From NCBI GenBank assembly GCA_902803315.1, contig CADCPM010000088.1, forward strand, positions 1-64,000: a stretch of 64,000 nt of DNA, in the 5' to 3' direction. Below are positions 9,044-15,663 of the stretch, in pieces. The stretch's first letter is position 1. Each line of letters begins with the position of its first letter. A program made the position numbers and the translations under genes. The notes beneath the pieces were generated by a model, which saw nothing but the letters and a program-made list of their open reading frames with translations, did not search any database and was not told the origin of the DNA. Source of the DNA: an uncultured Coriobacteriaceae bacterium. GTDB taxonomy: Bacteria; Actinomycetota; Coriobacteriia; Coriobacteriales; Atopobiaceae.

Positions 9044-9280
9044 ATGGCGACTACGGCCCAGCAGACGCAGAACAGGGCATTGCGCAGGGAGCAGGTGGAG
9101 AGGTACCTGGCAACCGACATGACGCTCAAGGAGTGATGTGGGCTCAATCACGTCAGCGAGTCCACCATGTACCGGTGGATGGCCGTGTTCCGCCGCGAGG
9201 AGCCGGACCTCTTCGCCCACCCCACGCTCGGTGAGTGGATCGAGCTGTCGTGCGGCCCGATCGCTGCGAGGGCTCATTAG
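9044..9280 (+). pseudogene. Insertion-sequence accessory protein remnant (IS66 TnpA-like), copy 2, with in-frame TGA
   Basis: A GGAGGCAGCG site precedes ATG 9044. The frame reads 30 codons, stops at TGA 9134-9136, then continues open as CGLNHVSESTMYRWMA to TAG 9278-9280. The first copy of this family (2655-2807) has Trp at the stopped position, so a TGG codon has become TGA. The product would be a helix-turn-helix accessory protein; the C-terminus is cut short at an abrupt junction with a DUF3800 gene. No transposase is present. Confidence 0.55.
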
Positions 9281-9310
9281 AGGCCGAACGTGCCCATAAC
9301 GGCATGGGCG

Positions 9311-10000
9311 CTATTGGTGTAGCTTTCGGCGCGCCTGCTTGAGCTGGTTGGCCTTAAATGAGCGGGCGCCTCCAAATAGCTTGAGGTAGGTCGACGTCTG
9401 CTCGTGATTCCCGTAGCGAAGCGCGGCAAGCTCGATGCAACAGAGAAAATCGGCGACCTGGGCAAGTCGGCGCTCCTGGTAATGGAGCTTCTTGTATTCT
9501 GCCGTGTCCACCGACAGCGTCTCGTCGAATGCCCTGCGAATGGCAGCGCGTGGCGTATCCTGACCGCCGTCGTAATAAACGGCAACCGTGTCGTACGACT
9601 GGAACTCGGCGAGGTTGGACTCCACGAAGGCAACGAGATCCTTGCATAGGCGCTCGGAGAGGGCGGCGGAGTCCTTGAGCTCCGAGCGACGATACGCAAA
9701 CGTGACATAGCTTACCGGCAGGCGACGAACGAAGCCGGCGAACCTGAAGAAGAGCTTCTTTCGGACTTCGAAGTCGAGCCCCTCATAGCCCTTCTGCCTA
9801 TGGAAGAGGTCGTAAGCGTGAAATGGGATGTCGGGGAGCGACGCAGCGGCCAAACACGATTCGTATCATCTGGAGACGTGCTCGGCTATTGGCCTGCTCT
9901 GGTCGTGGAGCACCATCGTGAGAAGGTAATACTTCGTATCGGGTTGGTACTCCTTTTCCTGACCGCTCTCATCGAAAAACGCGCTGACTGTGCCCGGCAC
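9311..10000 (-). pseudogene. DUF3800 gene interrupted by an in-frame TGA, copy 1
   Basis: From GTG 10000, behind an AGGAGG site, the frame reads FFDESGQ near residue 9, then meets TGA at 9868-9866 after 44 codons. It then continues open for 184 codons to TAG at 9313-9311. The rest carries VYYDGGQ and LAQVADFLCC, which with DESG supply the three acidic sites typical of DUF3800 proteins, thought to be RNase H-like nucleases. The second copy has Thr-Tyr-Glu where this one has stop-Tyr-Glu, so a single sense codon has been lost. A shorter protein from TTG 9853 would lack the first catalytic Asp. A structured leader RNA lies just upstream. Confidence 0.7.
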
Positions 10001-10017
10001 GACCTGGACACCTCCTT

Positions 10018-10082
10018 AAGACGAAAAAGCGCGGGGACATCCCCGCTCGCTTGGCTTCCCCCGCGCCAGGCGCGAGTGGTTG
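10018..10082 (-). ncRNA. Structured leader RNA upstream of DUF3800 copy 1 (DUF3800-motif-like)
   Basis: On the minus strand a -10 box TATAGT (10093-10088) is followed by a segment with a CUCGC/GCGAG stem. Immediately after comes a hairpin GCGGGG-AU-GUCCCCGC with a run of five U, and then the AGGAGG site of the DUF3800 gene. The layout matches the leader of the second copy. Candidate RNAs named DUF3800 motifs have been reported upstream of genes of this family; membership here is inferred from layout and position. The hairpin plus U-run could terminate or attenuate transcription. Confidence 0.45.
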
Positions 10083-10201
10083 CCTTCACTATAGCACAGA
10101 TTGCGCCCATTGGGTCGGATCGGCTTATGGGACGTGCGAAACACCAACTAAGATGCCTGCGGACCGCCATGGCGGAAGGCTCCGCCAACTTGCCCGCCCT
10201 C

Positions 10202-11050
10202 TCAGGGCAGGACCCTCCTCACCACGTTGCTCATGGGCTCATCCGAGTCCTTTCCAGTGAGGTATGGGTGGATATAGCACGGCTCGTAGTGCCAATCGTT
10301 CCTAGGCCTGTGCCTCCTCTTCGACCAATGGCCGCGTACGGGATGCGGCGTGGGTGACGATCCGTGTCTTCCCGCTTTGGTGCCAGCCCTTGTGCCCTCG
10401 TGTCGTGCTAAGCGTATGGCGGACCCGAACCGTGCGCCCACCTCGTAGTGCGCCTGGGCAGAGGCCTTGCGCGATACTTTTCCCTTACGTGTCGCCCCTT
10501 TCCCGTCTGTTGCGGGGTCGTACGTGAGGTCTTTCTGGTCTCTCATGTTCGGAGCCGAGAGGAACGCGACGAGGTTCGAGCCCGTTGCGTGAATTCGCTC
10601 CGTCGCCCACGCGTAGCTGTCCTTATCGAGTTCCATTCCCATCGACTGCGCGTATTTCCCAATGTCAAAGGCAACCGCGTCCAGGAGGGTCCTGGGATGG
10701 TCCGACAGCGTCGGAAGGTTGTGTGGTATCGGGATGATCTGTTTTCTGACTTCCGTTGGGTCGACGTTGCCGTCGCTCCAGCCATAGTCATGGGCTACTT
10801 CCTCGATGAGGTCGCTCGACACCACGCCCAGTCCCGCGATTACGTCGGATCGTCTCGTCTCGATGAAGGAGGTGGAGTAGGGGAAGGCACTTATCGCCTC
10901 GTCCTCGGTTCCGAACGCGTCCGATCTCTCGATCTCGTCGTATGCGTCCGGATCGAAGGCGAAGATGGAGACGCCGCCTCTGTCGAGCTACCTTGCCAAT
11001 GCGATGCACTCGCAGAGAGTCAACCGTCGCTCATGTTCGCCCGATCCCAT
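10202..11050 (-). pseudogene. Mobile-element-type protein with early in-frame TAG
   Basis: From ATG 11050 the frame reads 20 codons, stops at TAG 10990-10988, and continues open as LDRGGVSIFAFDPDAY through to the end at 10202. A shorter version could start at GTG 10825 (207 residues), inside the conserved region. The C-terminus has HPVRGHWSKRRHRPRN and then YIHPYLTGKD, an ending (HWxRxxxGPR...IxPYxxG) seen in many proteins from plasmids and conjugative elements, including relatives of AcrVA2. No domain with known activity is visible otherwise. I treat it as a pseudogene of mobile origin; the AcrVA2 comparison is a weak resemblance from memory. Confidence 0.4.
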
Positions 11051-11484
11051 TGTCTCGGCAAAAGAGTACGTTTCGCACGCCGCGGAATGCAGCTACGGCC
11101 CAGCTGGTGCGTCAGGGCTCGAGCGGTCTCATCGCGCATGCTTGGGGCGTTTGTCGTTCTCGATGCGGGAGACACCCCGAGGGACGGATCTCCGCTGGGT
11201 CTTCGCACGGAGGCGCCAGCGGCGGCAGGCAACCTGTTACGACTGTTTGATTTGCGCGAACAGGGCTTCTGGAGGGCCGTTCCTTCTCCAAGGGCTGGCC
11301 CCCGGCCGCAGACGTACGCACGCTTGCCGCGACTCCTTGCACGTGGTTGAATGGCAGTGGGTGCGGCGCCCTTGGGCTCGCAAAGGATTGCGCTCGGTCC
11401 CTCCGGGGGCCACGCCGATCGCTTGTGTGCGGGGAACGTCGCCCCTTTTTCGGAACTACGCCGGCGGTTTGGAGGTGCTTTGCC
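11051..11484. other. Gene-poor stretch with frame debris
   Basis: About 430 GC-rich bases between the mobile-element remnant and the VanZ-like gene. Several frames are open on both strands, as expected at this GC content, but none gives a recognisable product or has a good start site. Confidence 0.35.
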
Positions 11485-12069
11485 GTGGACAGGATCGCGG
11501 CTCTGCTGCGCTATCTGTGGACGTACCTCGTGGTGCGGCTCGGTCCCCTCTGGTGGGGTGTCGCCGCGGTCGTGGGCGTTGCGGCCTCAGTCGGCTGTGT
11601 GGCCGTGATGCGCTCTCGTGGTAGGGCCGCACACCCGGGGAGGGTCCTGTGCGCGGGGCTGCTTGCCACCTACGTTACGGTGGTGGTCGCCGGGACGGTC
11701 GCCGTGCGCCAGCGGGCGACGGCGCGGGTGATGCGCCCCGACGTCGTGGCCCGGCTGTGGCGCGTCTTCGGCCAGGGCCACGCGCTTGAGCCGGAGCCCT
11801 TGGCAAACATGCTCATGTTCGTCCCCGTGGGCTTCCTGCTGCCGGCGGCCCTGGGCTGGGAGACGCGACGGACGATCTTGTCTTCCCTCGCGCTCTCCGC
11901 CTGCATCGAGGCTGCCCAGTACCTGCTGGCGCGAGGGGAGTGCGAGCCCGCCGACGTCGTTCTCAACGTTGCCGGGGCGCTTTTGGGCTACGCCGTCTGG
12001 AGGCTGGCATGCTGGCTTCGGTCGTACGCCGGTAGTCGTCCGCGACACATGCGGGGCGCGCGATCCTAG
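11485..12069 (+). CDS. VanZ-like family membrane protein
   Basis: A 194-residue membrane protein starting at GTG 11485, 9 bases after GGAGG; an upstream in-frame start at 11347 lacks a site. Hydrophobic segments occur near residues 8-38, 55-72, 110-127, 134-148 and 160-175. The VanZ pattern is visible: PEPLANMLMFVPVGFLLPAAL, then a helix with CIEAAQYLLARGECEPADVVLNVAGALLG. VanZ-like proteins modify glycopeptide tolerance or act in cell-envelope loci. Here it sits among remnants of a polysaccharide region. The frame appears intact. Confidence 0.7.
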   Translation: MDRIAALLRYLWTYLVVRLGPLWWGVAAVVGVAASVGCVAVMRSRGRAAHPGRVLCAGLLATYVTVVVAGTVAVRQRATARVMRPDVVARLWRVFGQGHALEPEPLANMLMFVPVGFLLPAALGWETRRTILSSLALSACIEAAQYLLARGECEPADVVLNVAGALLGYAVWRLACWLRSYAGSRPRHMRGARS

Positions 12070-12157
12070 GCGGGCGCATGGCCTCGCCCGGGGAGCCGCT
12101 CAAGCTGACCCGGATGGCGGACCTCAAGCTCGATCCCAAGAAGTTCAAGTAGGCGCC

Positions 12158-12312
12158 ATGCCCATACCCACGACGTTCGCATTCCTCGGCGACCTGCTCG
12201 CCGAGGGGTTCTCTAAGTCCAGCATCCGCAGGGCGTTCTCCCGTTTCGAATGCGAGCGGGACGCCGACGTGGCATTCTTCCTCAAGGCGCATGCCATCCA
12301 GAACGAGGTTCT
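12158..12312 (+). pseudogene. GNAT acetyltransferase N-terminal fragment
   Basis: From ATG 12158 the frame encodes FLGDLLAEGFSKSSIRRAF and FECERDADVAFFLKAHAI, which resembles the first 50 residues of a group of GNAT acetyltransferases (pattern: CxRDxDVxxFLxxxAI). After about base 12312 the sequence switches abruptly to the tail of the second DUF3800 gene on the other strand, and no acetyl-CoA-binding core follows. It is a truncated remnant. The 80 bases before it encode another short orphan tail ending DPKKFK that I cannot assign. Confidence 0.4.
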
Positions 12313-12342
12313 TACGCATAGTCTCAACCTCTCAAATGCTTG

Positions 12343-13013
12343 TTATAGCAGGTGCTTACGAAGCTTCCTGATGTGGTTTCTCTTAAAGTCCGCCCACTTT
12401 CCGAAGAAAAGGGCGTCGGTCGACGTCTGTTCGCGGTTTTGTACTTAATTGCCGTCAGCTCGATTCCACAAGCATAGTCAGCCACTTGCAATAGTCTGTA
12501 CTTTGTCGGCGATGCGTCACGATAGACTACCGCATCCCGCGAAAGCGCCTAGTCTATTGCTTGGTGTAAGGCGCTAGTAACCAACGGTTGCCCGTTGTCG
12601 TAATAGACCTTTACGGTATCGAACGATTGGAAAAACTCCAGGTGGTCGAAGAGGTAGTTCACGATGTCACGTTTCACGCGGTTGAGCAAAGCCTCGTTAT
12701 TGCTATACTCTGTTTTTCGGTATGCGAACGTGCGGTACAGAAATGGCAGGTGGTCGGTGAACGCCCTAAAAAGGGATAGCAGCCTTTTACGCTTGCGGGA
12801 ATCCATGTTTGCATAGCCGTCATGGGCGTTTATGAGGGGCGACAGATGAAACACTTGATTCGGGAGGGACTCTTGGCGCAGTGCTTGCTCGTAAGTGCGA
12901 ATTCTCTTGGTTAAAGAGTCGCGCTGGTCGTGAAACACCAGCGTTATGAGGTAGTACTTGGAGACGGTGCCCATGTCGCCGCTTTCGTCTACGAGGATAG
13001 ACAGTTCAGACAC
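12343..13013 (-). pseudogene. DUF3800 gene with in-frame TAG and a frameshift, copy 2
   Basis: GTG 13013 follows GGAG with 8-base spacing. The frame opens with LSILVDESGDMG (first acidic site) and VKVYYDNGQ (second), then hits TAG at 12551-12549. Past it the frame continues through LLQVADYACGIEL (third site, matching LAQVADFLCC in copy 1). A one-base shift follows near 12425, and EQTSTDALFFG in the new frame runs to TAA at 12345-12343. The shifted tail matches the EQTST tail of copy 1, confirming the break. Two independent lesions mean no full nuclease-like protein is made. A leader RNA like that of copy 1 precedes it. Confidence 0.7.
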
Positions 13014-13023
13014 CTTGATGGCT

Positions 13024-13094
13024 CCAATCTAGAAAAACAAAGCCGGGGGGAAGCCCCCGGCCCTTGGAAGCTCTCCCTAAGAAGGGAAAACCAA
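13024..13094 (-). ncRNA. Structured leader RNA upstream of DUF3800 copy 2 (DUF3800-motif-like)
   Basis: A -10 box TATTAT lies at 13104-13099 on the minus strand. The transcript would begin with a CUUGG/CCAAG stem enclosing a CCCUUCUUAGGG hairpin. A strong GCCGGGGG/CCCCCGGC hairpin follows with a U-rich tail, ending just before the GGAG of the gene. The order (outer stem, GC-rich hairpin, U-run, start site) is the same as for copy 1, although the base sequence differs. This conserved layout with different bases supports a folded RNA. Confidence 0.45.
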
Positions 13095-13147
13095 GTACAT
13101 AATACTACAAGTTGCCGGCAGAAATACACCCATCTACAAACAGTGCG

Positions 13148-13219
13148 TCAGTCCCTGCGGAACAGGTCGCGCGTGTAGACGCAGTCGGCCACGAAGTCCT
13201 TGCGTGTGCGGTTGGCGGA
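13148..13219 (-). pseudogene. UDP-glucose 6-dehydrogenase C-terminal remnant
   Basis: The last 23 codons read VADCVYTRDLFRRD before TGA at 13150-13148. The ending VYTRDxFRRD is characteristic of bacterial UDP-glucose 6-dehydrogenases. Nothing upstream on the minus strand continues the protein: the sequence meets a palindromic repeat at about 13220. UDP-glucuronate synthesis belongs to exopolysaccharide pathways, in line with the glycosyltransferase remnant at 4.7-5.2 kb. Confidence 0.5.
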
Positions 13220-13220
13220 C

Positions 13221-13415
13221 TAGGCGGGACTAAGGGGACGTAGGCGTTTGTCCTGTCCGGCAAGCCCGTCTGGGCTTGCCACCAAGATTAGGCAATTAAA
13301 GCAATGATTAACATCCAAAACTCGGTGAAGTTTCCGGACAAATGCCTCCGTCCCCTTTGTCCCCTCGGGAAGTTCCCGGACAAACGCCTACGTCCCCTTT
13401 GTCCCTGTCCCCGTG
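13221..13415. repeat. Inverted and direct copies of a G/C-skewed repeat unit
   Basis: A unit containing GGGGACGTAGGCGTTTGTCC (13230-13251) recurs in inverted orientation twice, at about 13338-13361 (variant) and 13378-13401 (near exact). The arms could fold into a large hairpin around the TetR upstream region. The block lies at the boundary between the eroded accessory region and the conserved chromosome. No gene is present. Confidence 0.5.
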
Positions 13416-13493
13416 TCCCAATTAGCTGAGTGCATAATCTCGTAAGCAAATAGTGGACTTTAAGCAACTTTACGCATTTAAGCGTTACGTAAT

Positions 13494-13508
13494 ATGACAG
13501 TATGTCAT
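13494..13508. promoter_or_regulatory. Dyad upstream of TetR gene, candidate operator
   Basis: ATGACA-GTA-TGTCAT is a perfect 6-bp dyad with a 3-bp spacer, about 60 bases upstream of the TetR start. A second dyad, ACGC-ATTTAA-GCGT, lies at 13472-13485. TetR-family proteins usually bind short dyads near their own gene, so autoregulation is plausible. This is inference from position and symmetry only. Confidence 0.35.
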
Positions 13509-13566
13509 GCTTTGTTTCTCGTTTATTAAGGATATTGAAATAGGCCTCATCAAAGTTGGAGAAGCA

Positions 13567-14196
13567 ATGCCTCGGTACGGCGCCTATAGGGGTCGTTTCC
13601 GCAAAGACGTATCTGAGAGTCATCGTCTGCAGAGCGACCTCATTGTGCAGAGTGCAAAAAAGTGCATGGAATCCAAGGGCGTGCAAAAGACGACCTTGGT
13701 GGACATTGCGCGCGAGGCCGGTATAACGCGTGAACTCATCTACTATTACTTTTCGGGTAAACAAGAGATAACCGACCATCTGGTGGATTCTTATATTCAG
13801 GATGCGGTAGAGTCTGCGCGGCTTTGGTGCGAGGCATGGGACGATCCCAGCGCGAGCGATGAGGACCCGCTTCCTCGAGAGGCCTATGTTGATGCCGTTG
13901 CTTCCGTACGACGCTATATGCATACTTCCACTGGCGAACATCGTCCCATGTTTAGGGTGCTCGAAGGGGCGAATTACCTTCAGGAGTTTCTCTCTCGCGT
14001 GTGCGTGACCATGATTAACGAATTGGGCTCATGCGGTACGGCAAAGAGGTTAGTTGCCACCTTTAACCGCATTGGAAAGGGTAAGGAAAAGCATCTGTTG
14101 GAATTCTACCTGGCGGGTGTTATGGGCGTCATTGAGAGCAGCGACATTACCGATGAAGGTGTCGTGGACCTGTTTTCCATGTTTGCGAAGCGCTGA
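13567..14196 (+). CDS. TetR-family transcriptional regulator
   Basis: A 209-residue regulator. The N-terminal helix-turn-helix spans about residues 20-72, with TTLVDIAREAGITRELIYYYFSGKQEI as the recognition region, here split by its usual glycine and tyrosine positions. The C-terminal ligand domain shows no recognisable specificity. ATG 13567 is preferred because GGAGAAGCA precedes it; an upstream in-frame start at 13507 lies inside the candidate operator. The gene directly precedes the DUF512 gene on the same strand with a 40-base gap, but a regulatory link between the two is not shown. Confidence 0.8.
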   Translation: MPRYGAYRGRFRKDVSESHRLQSDLIVQSAKKCMESKGVQKTTLVDIAREAGITRELIYYYFSGKQEITDHLVDSYIQDAVESARLWCEAWDDPSASDEDPLPREAYVDAVASVRRYMHTSTGEHRPMFRVLEGANYLQEFLSRVCVTMINELGSCGTAKRLVATFNRIGKGKEKHLLEFYLAGVMGVIESSDITDEGVVDLFSMFAKR

Positions 14197-14235
14197 TCAA
14201 CTGCTCCATGCGTAGACTTCTGATAACATCAGACA

Positions 14236-15663
14236 ATGAGGAGTATCCCCTTTGTCTGGGTGGGAGGTTACGTGCGGAGCGGTCCACTAAAGGGTAAGCG
14301 CGCGGATTACGCGAGCACGCGTGAGCGTGCTGTGGGCGCGTGGGTTGCCTCCGTGGAAGAGGGCAGTCCTGCCTGGGAGGCTGGCTTGGAGCCAGGCATG
14401 CGCATAGACGCCGTAAACGACCAGCCGATGGAAGACATCATTACCTGGCGCTGGGAGGCGGACGGGAGTATCGCCGAACTGGCGGTGTTCAATCCCGACG
14501 ACGGCGAGGAATATGCCTGCACGTTGGAGCGCGAGCCGGGGCAGGACTGGGGCGTGGAGTTTACCGACGTCCTCTTCGACGGCATTCGAACCTGCGTGAA
14601 CGCCTGCCAGTTTTGCTTTATGGCAATGCTTCCCAAAGACGCACGCTCTTCTCTGCTGCTGCGCGACGACGACTACCGCCTGTCGTTCTTGCAGGGCAAC
14701 TTCGTCACCCTCACCAACCTTACGGACAAGGACGTGGGCCGCATCATACGCTGCCGCATGGAGCCCATGAACGTGTCCATCCATGCCGTGAGTGAGAAGG
14801 TGCGCGTGCCGCTCATAGGAAGACGCGCCATGCGCGGCATGGAGGTGCTCGAGCGCCTGTGCGAGGCGAATATAGAGATCCATGGGCAGATCGTCCTTTG
14901 TCCAGGCCTTAACGACGGGGAGGAGTTGGCACGCACGCTGTCTTGGGTGGAGGAACATCCGCAGGTCACGTCACTTGCCATCGTGCCTTTGGGCTACACC
15001 AAGCATTCCACGCGCTTTTCCTCGTCGTTTTCGGACGACGTCGAGGCCAGCAGGGCAGTGGTGAAGTTGCTCGAGCCGTATCAGGAACGTGCGCGGGCCA
15101 CCCTTGGCATTACGCGTTTCCAGCTCTCCGACGAGTTCTACGTCGACGCCCAGCTGCCCATTCCCGCCGCGCACACCTACGACGGCTATCCGCAGTTCTA
15201 CGACGGCATTGGCATGCTGCGCTATTTTTTAGACGAGATCGAGCGCGTGAAAGCCGAGCGTGAGGAAGAGCTGCGGACGTCCGCGCGCATGTTGGCCACC
15301 TCGGGCCAACGCGCCTTGCTCGTGTGCGGCGAGGCTGCCACGAGTGTGTTCGACAAGCTCTGCGAGGTGTGGGGCAAACCGTTCGCAGCTTATCCCATCC
15401 GCAACCATTACTACGGCGGCGACGTAAACGTAACGGGTCTCATCGTTGCGTGTGACCTGCTTGCGCAACTGCCAGCAGACCTCTCGCACACGCTCGTGGT
15501 GCTTCCCGAGGTCATGTTCAACTTCGACGCGCTCACCCTCGATGGCGTCTCGCGGGAAAGCATTGCGGCGGAGATACAGAATAGGGGCGGAAAGGTCGTT
15601 GTGTCCGTTCCCGATCCCGGCGCACTGGTTAGCGCGGTTGCCGAGGCGTTGGATTTGGCCTAA
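14236..15663 (+). CDS. DUF512 protein: PDZ-like domain plus radical-SAM-like cluster motif
   Basis: A 475-residue protein. Residues about 35-100 form a PDZ-like domain (VASVEEGSPAWEAGLEPGM, VNDQPMEDIITW). Next comes a CxxxCxxC motif at Cys120, Cys124 and Cys127 (CVNACQFCF), as in radical SAM iron-sulfur enzymes. The long C-terminal part is DUF512, with QLSDEFY and HTYDGYPQFYDGIGMLRYFLDE. The family is widespread in Clostridia and Coriobacteriia and commonly sits beside der; its substrate is unknown. Here the der neighbour is separated by an EAL gene on the opposite strand. The stop codon overlaps the stop of that convergent gene by two bases. The ATG has no clear ribosome binding site; GTG 14272 after GGGAGG is an alternative start. 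Confidence 0.85.
   Translation: MRSIPFVWVGGYVRSGPLKGKRADYASTRERAVGAWVASVEEGSPAWEAGLEPGMRIDAVNDQPMEDIITWRWEADGSIAELAVFNPDDGEEYACTLEREPGQDWGVEFTDVLFDGIRTCVNACQFCFMAMLPKDARSSLLLRDDDYRLSFLQGNFVTLTNLTDKDVGRIIRCRMEPMNVSIHAVSEKVRVPLIGRRAMRGMEVLERLCEANIEIHGQIVLCPGLNDGEELARTLSWVEEHPQVTSLAIVPLGYTKHSTRFSSSFSDDVEASRAVVKLLEPYQERARATLGITRFQLSDEFYVDAQLPIPAAHTYDGYPQFYDGIGMLRYFLDEIERVKAEREEELRTSARMLATSGQRALLVCGEAATSVFDKLCEVWGKPFAAYPIRNHYYGGDVNVTGLIVACDLLAQLPADLSHTLVVLPEVMFNFDALTLDGVSRESIAAEIQNRGGKVVVSVPDPGALVSAVAEALDLA

Noticed and set aside
9134-9868. Recoding or suppression of TGA in this organism
   Set aside because: Housekeeping genes in the window end normally at TGA, and other broken genes in the same region carry TAG and frameshifts, so decay explains the stops better.
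10965-11624. 219-codon plus-strand frame
   Set aside because: It overlaps the mobile-element remnant on the other strand and the VanZ start, has no start site and no recognisable product.
1-13500. tRNA gene or integrase marking the end of the accessory region
   Set aside because: I could not find a tRNA cloverleaf or integrase motifs; the left end of the island is probably outside the window.
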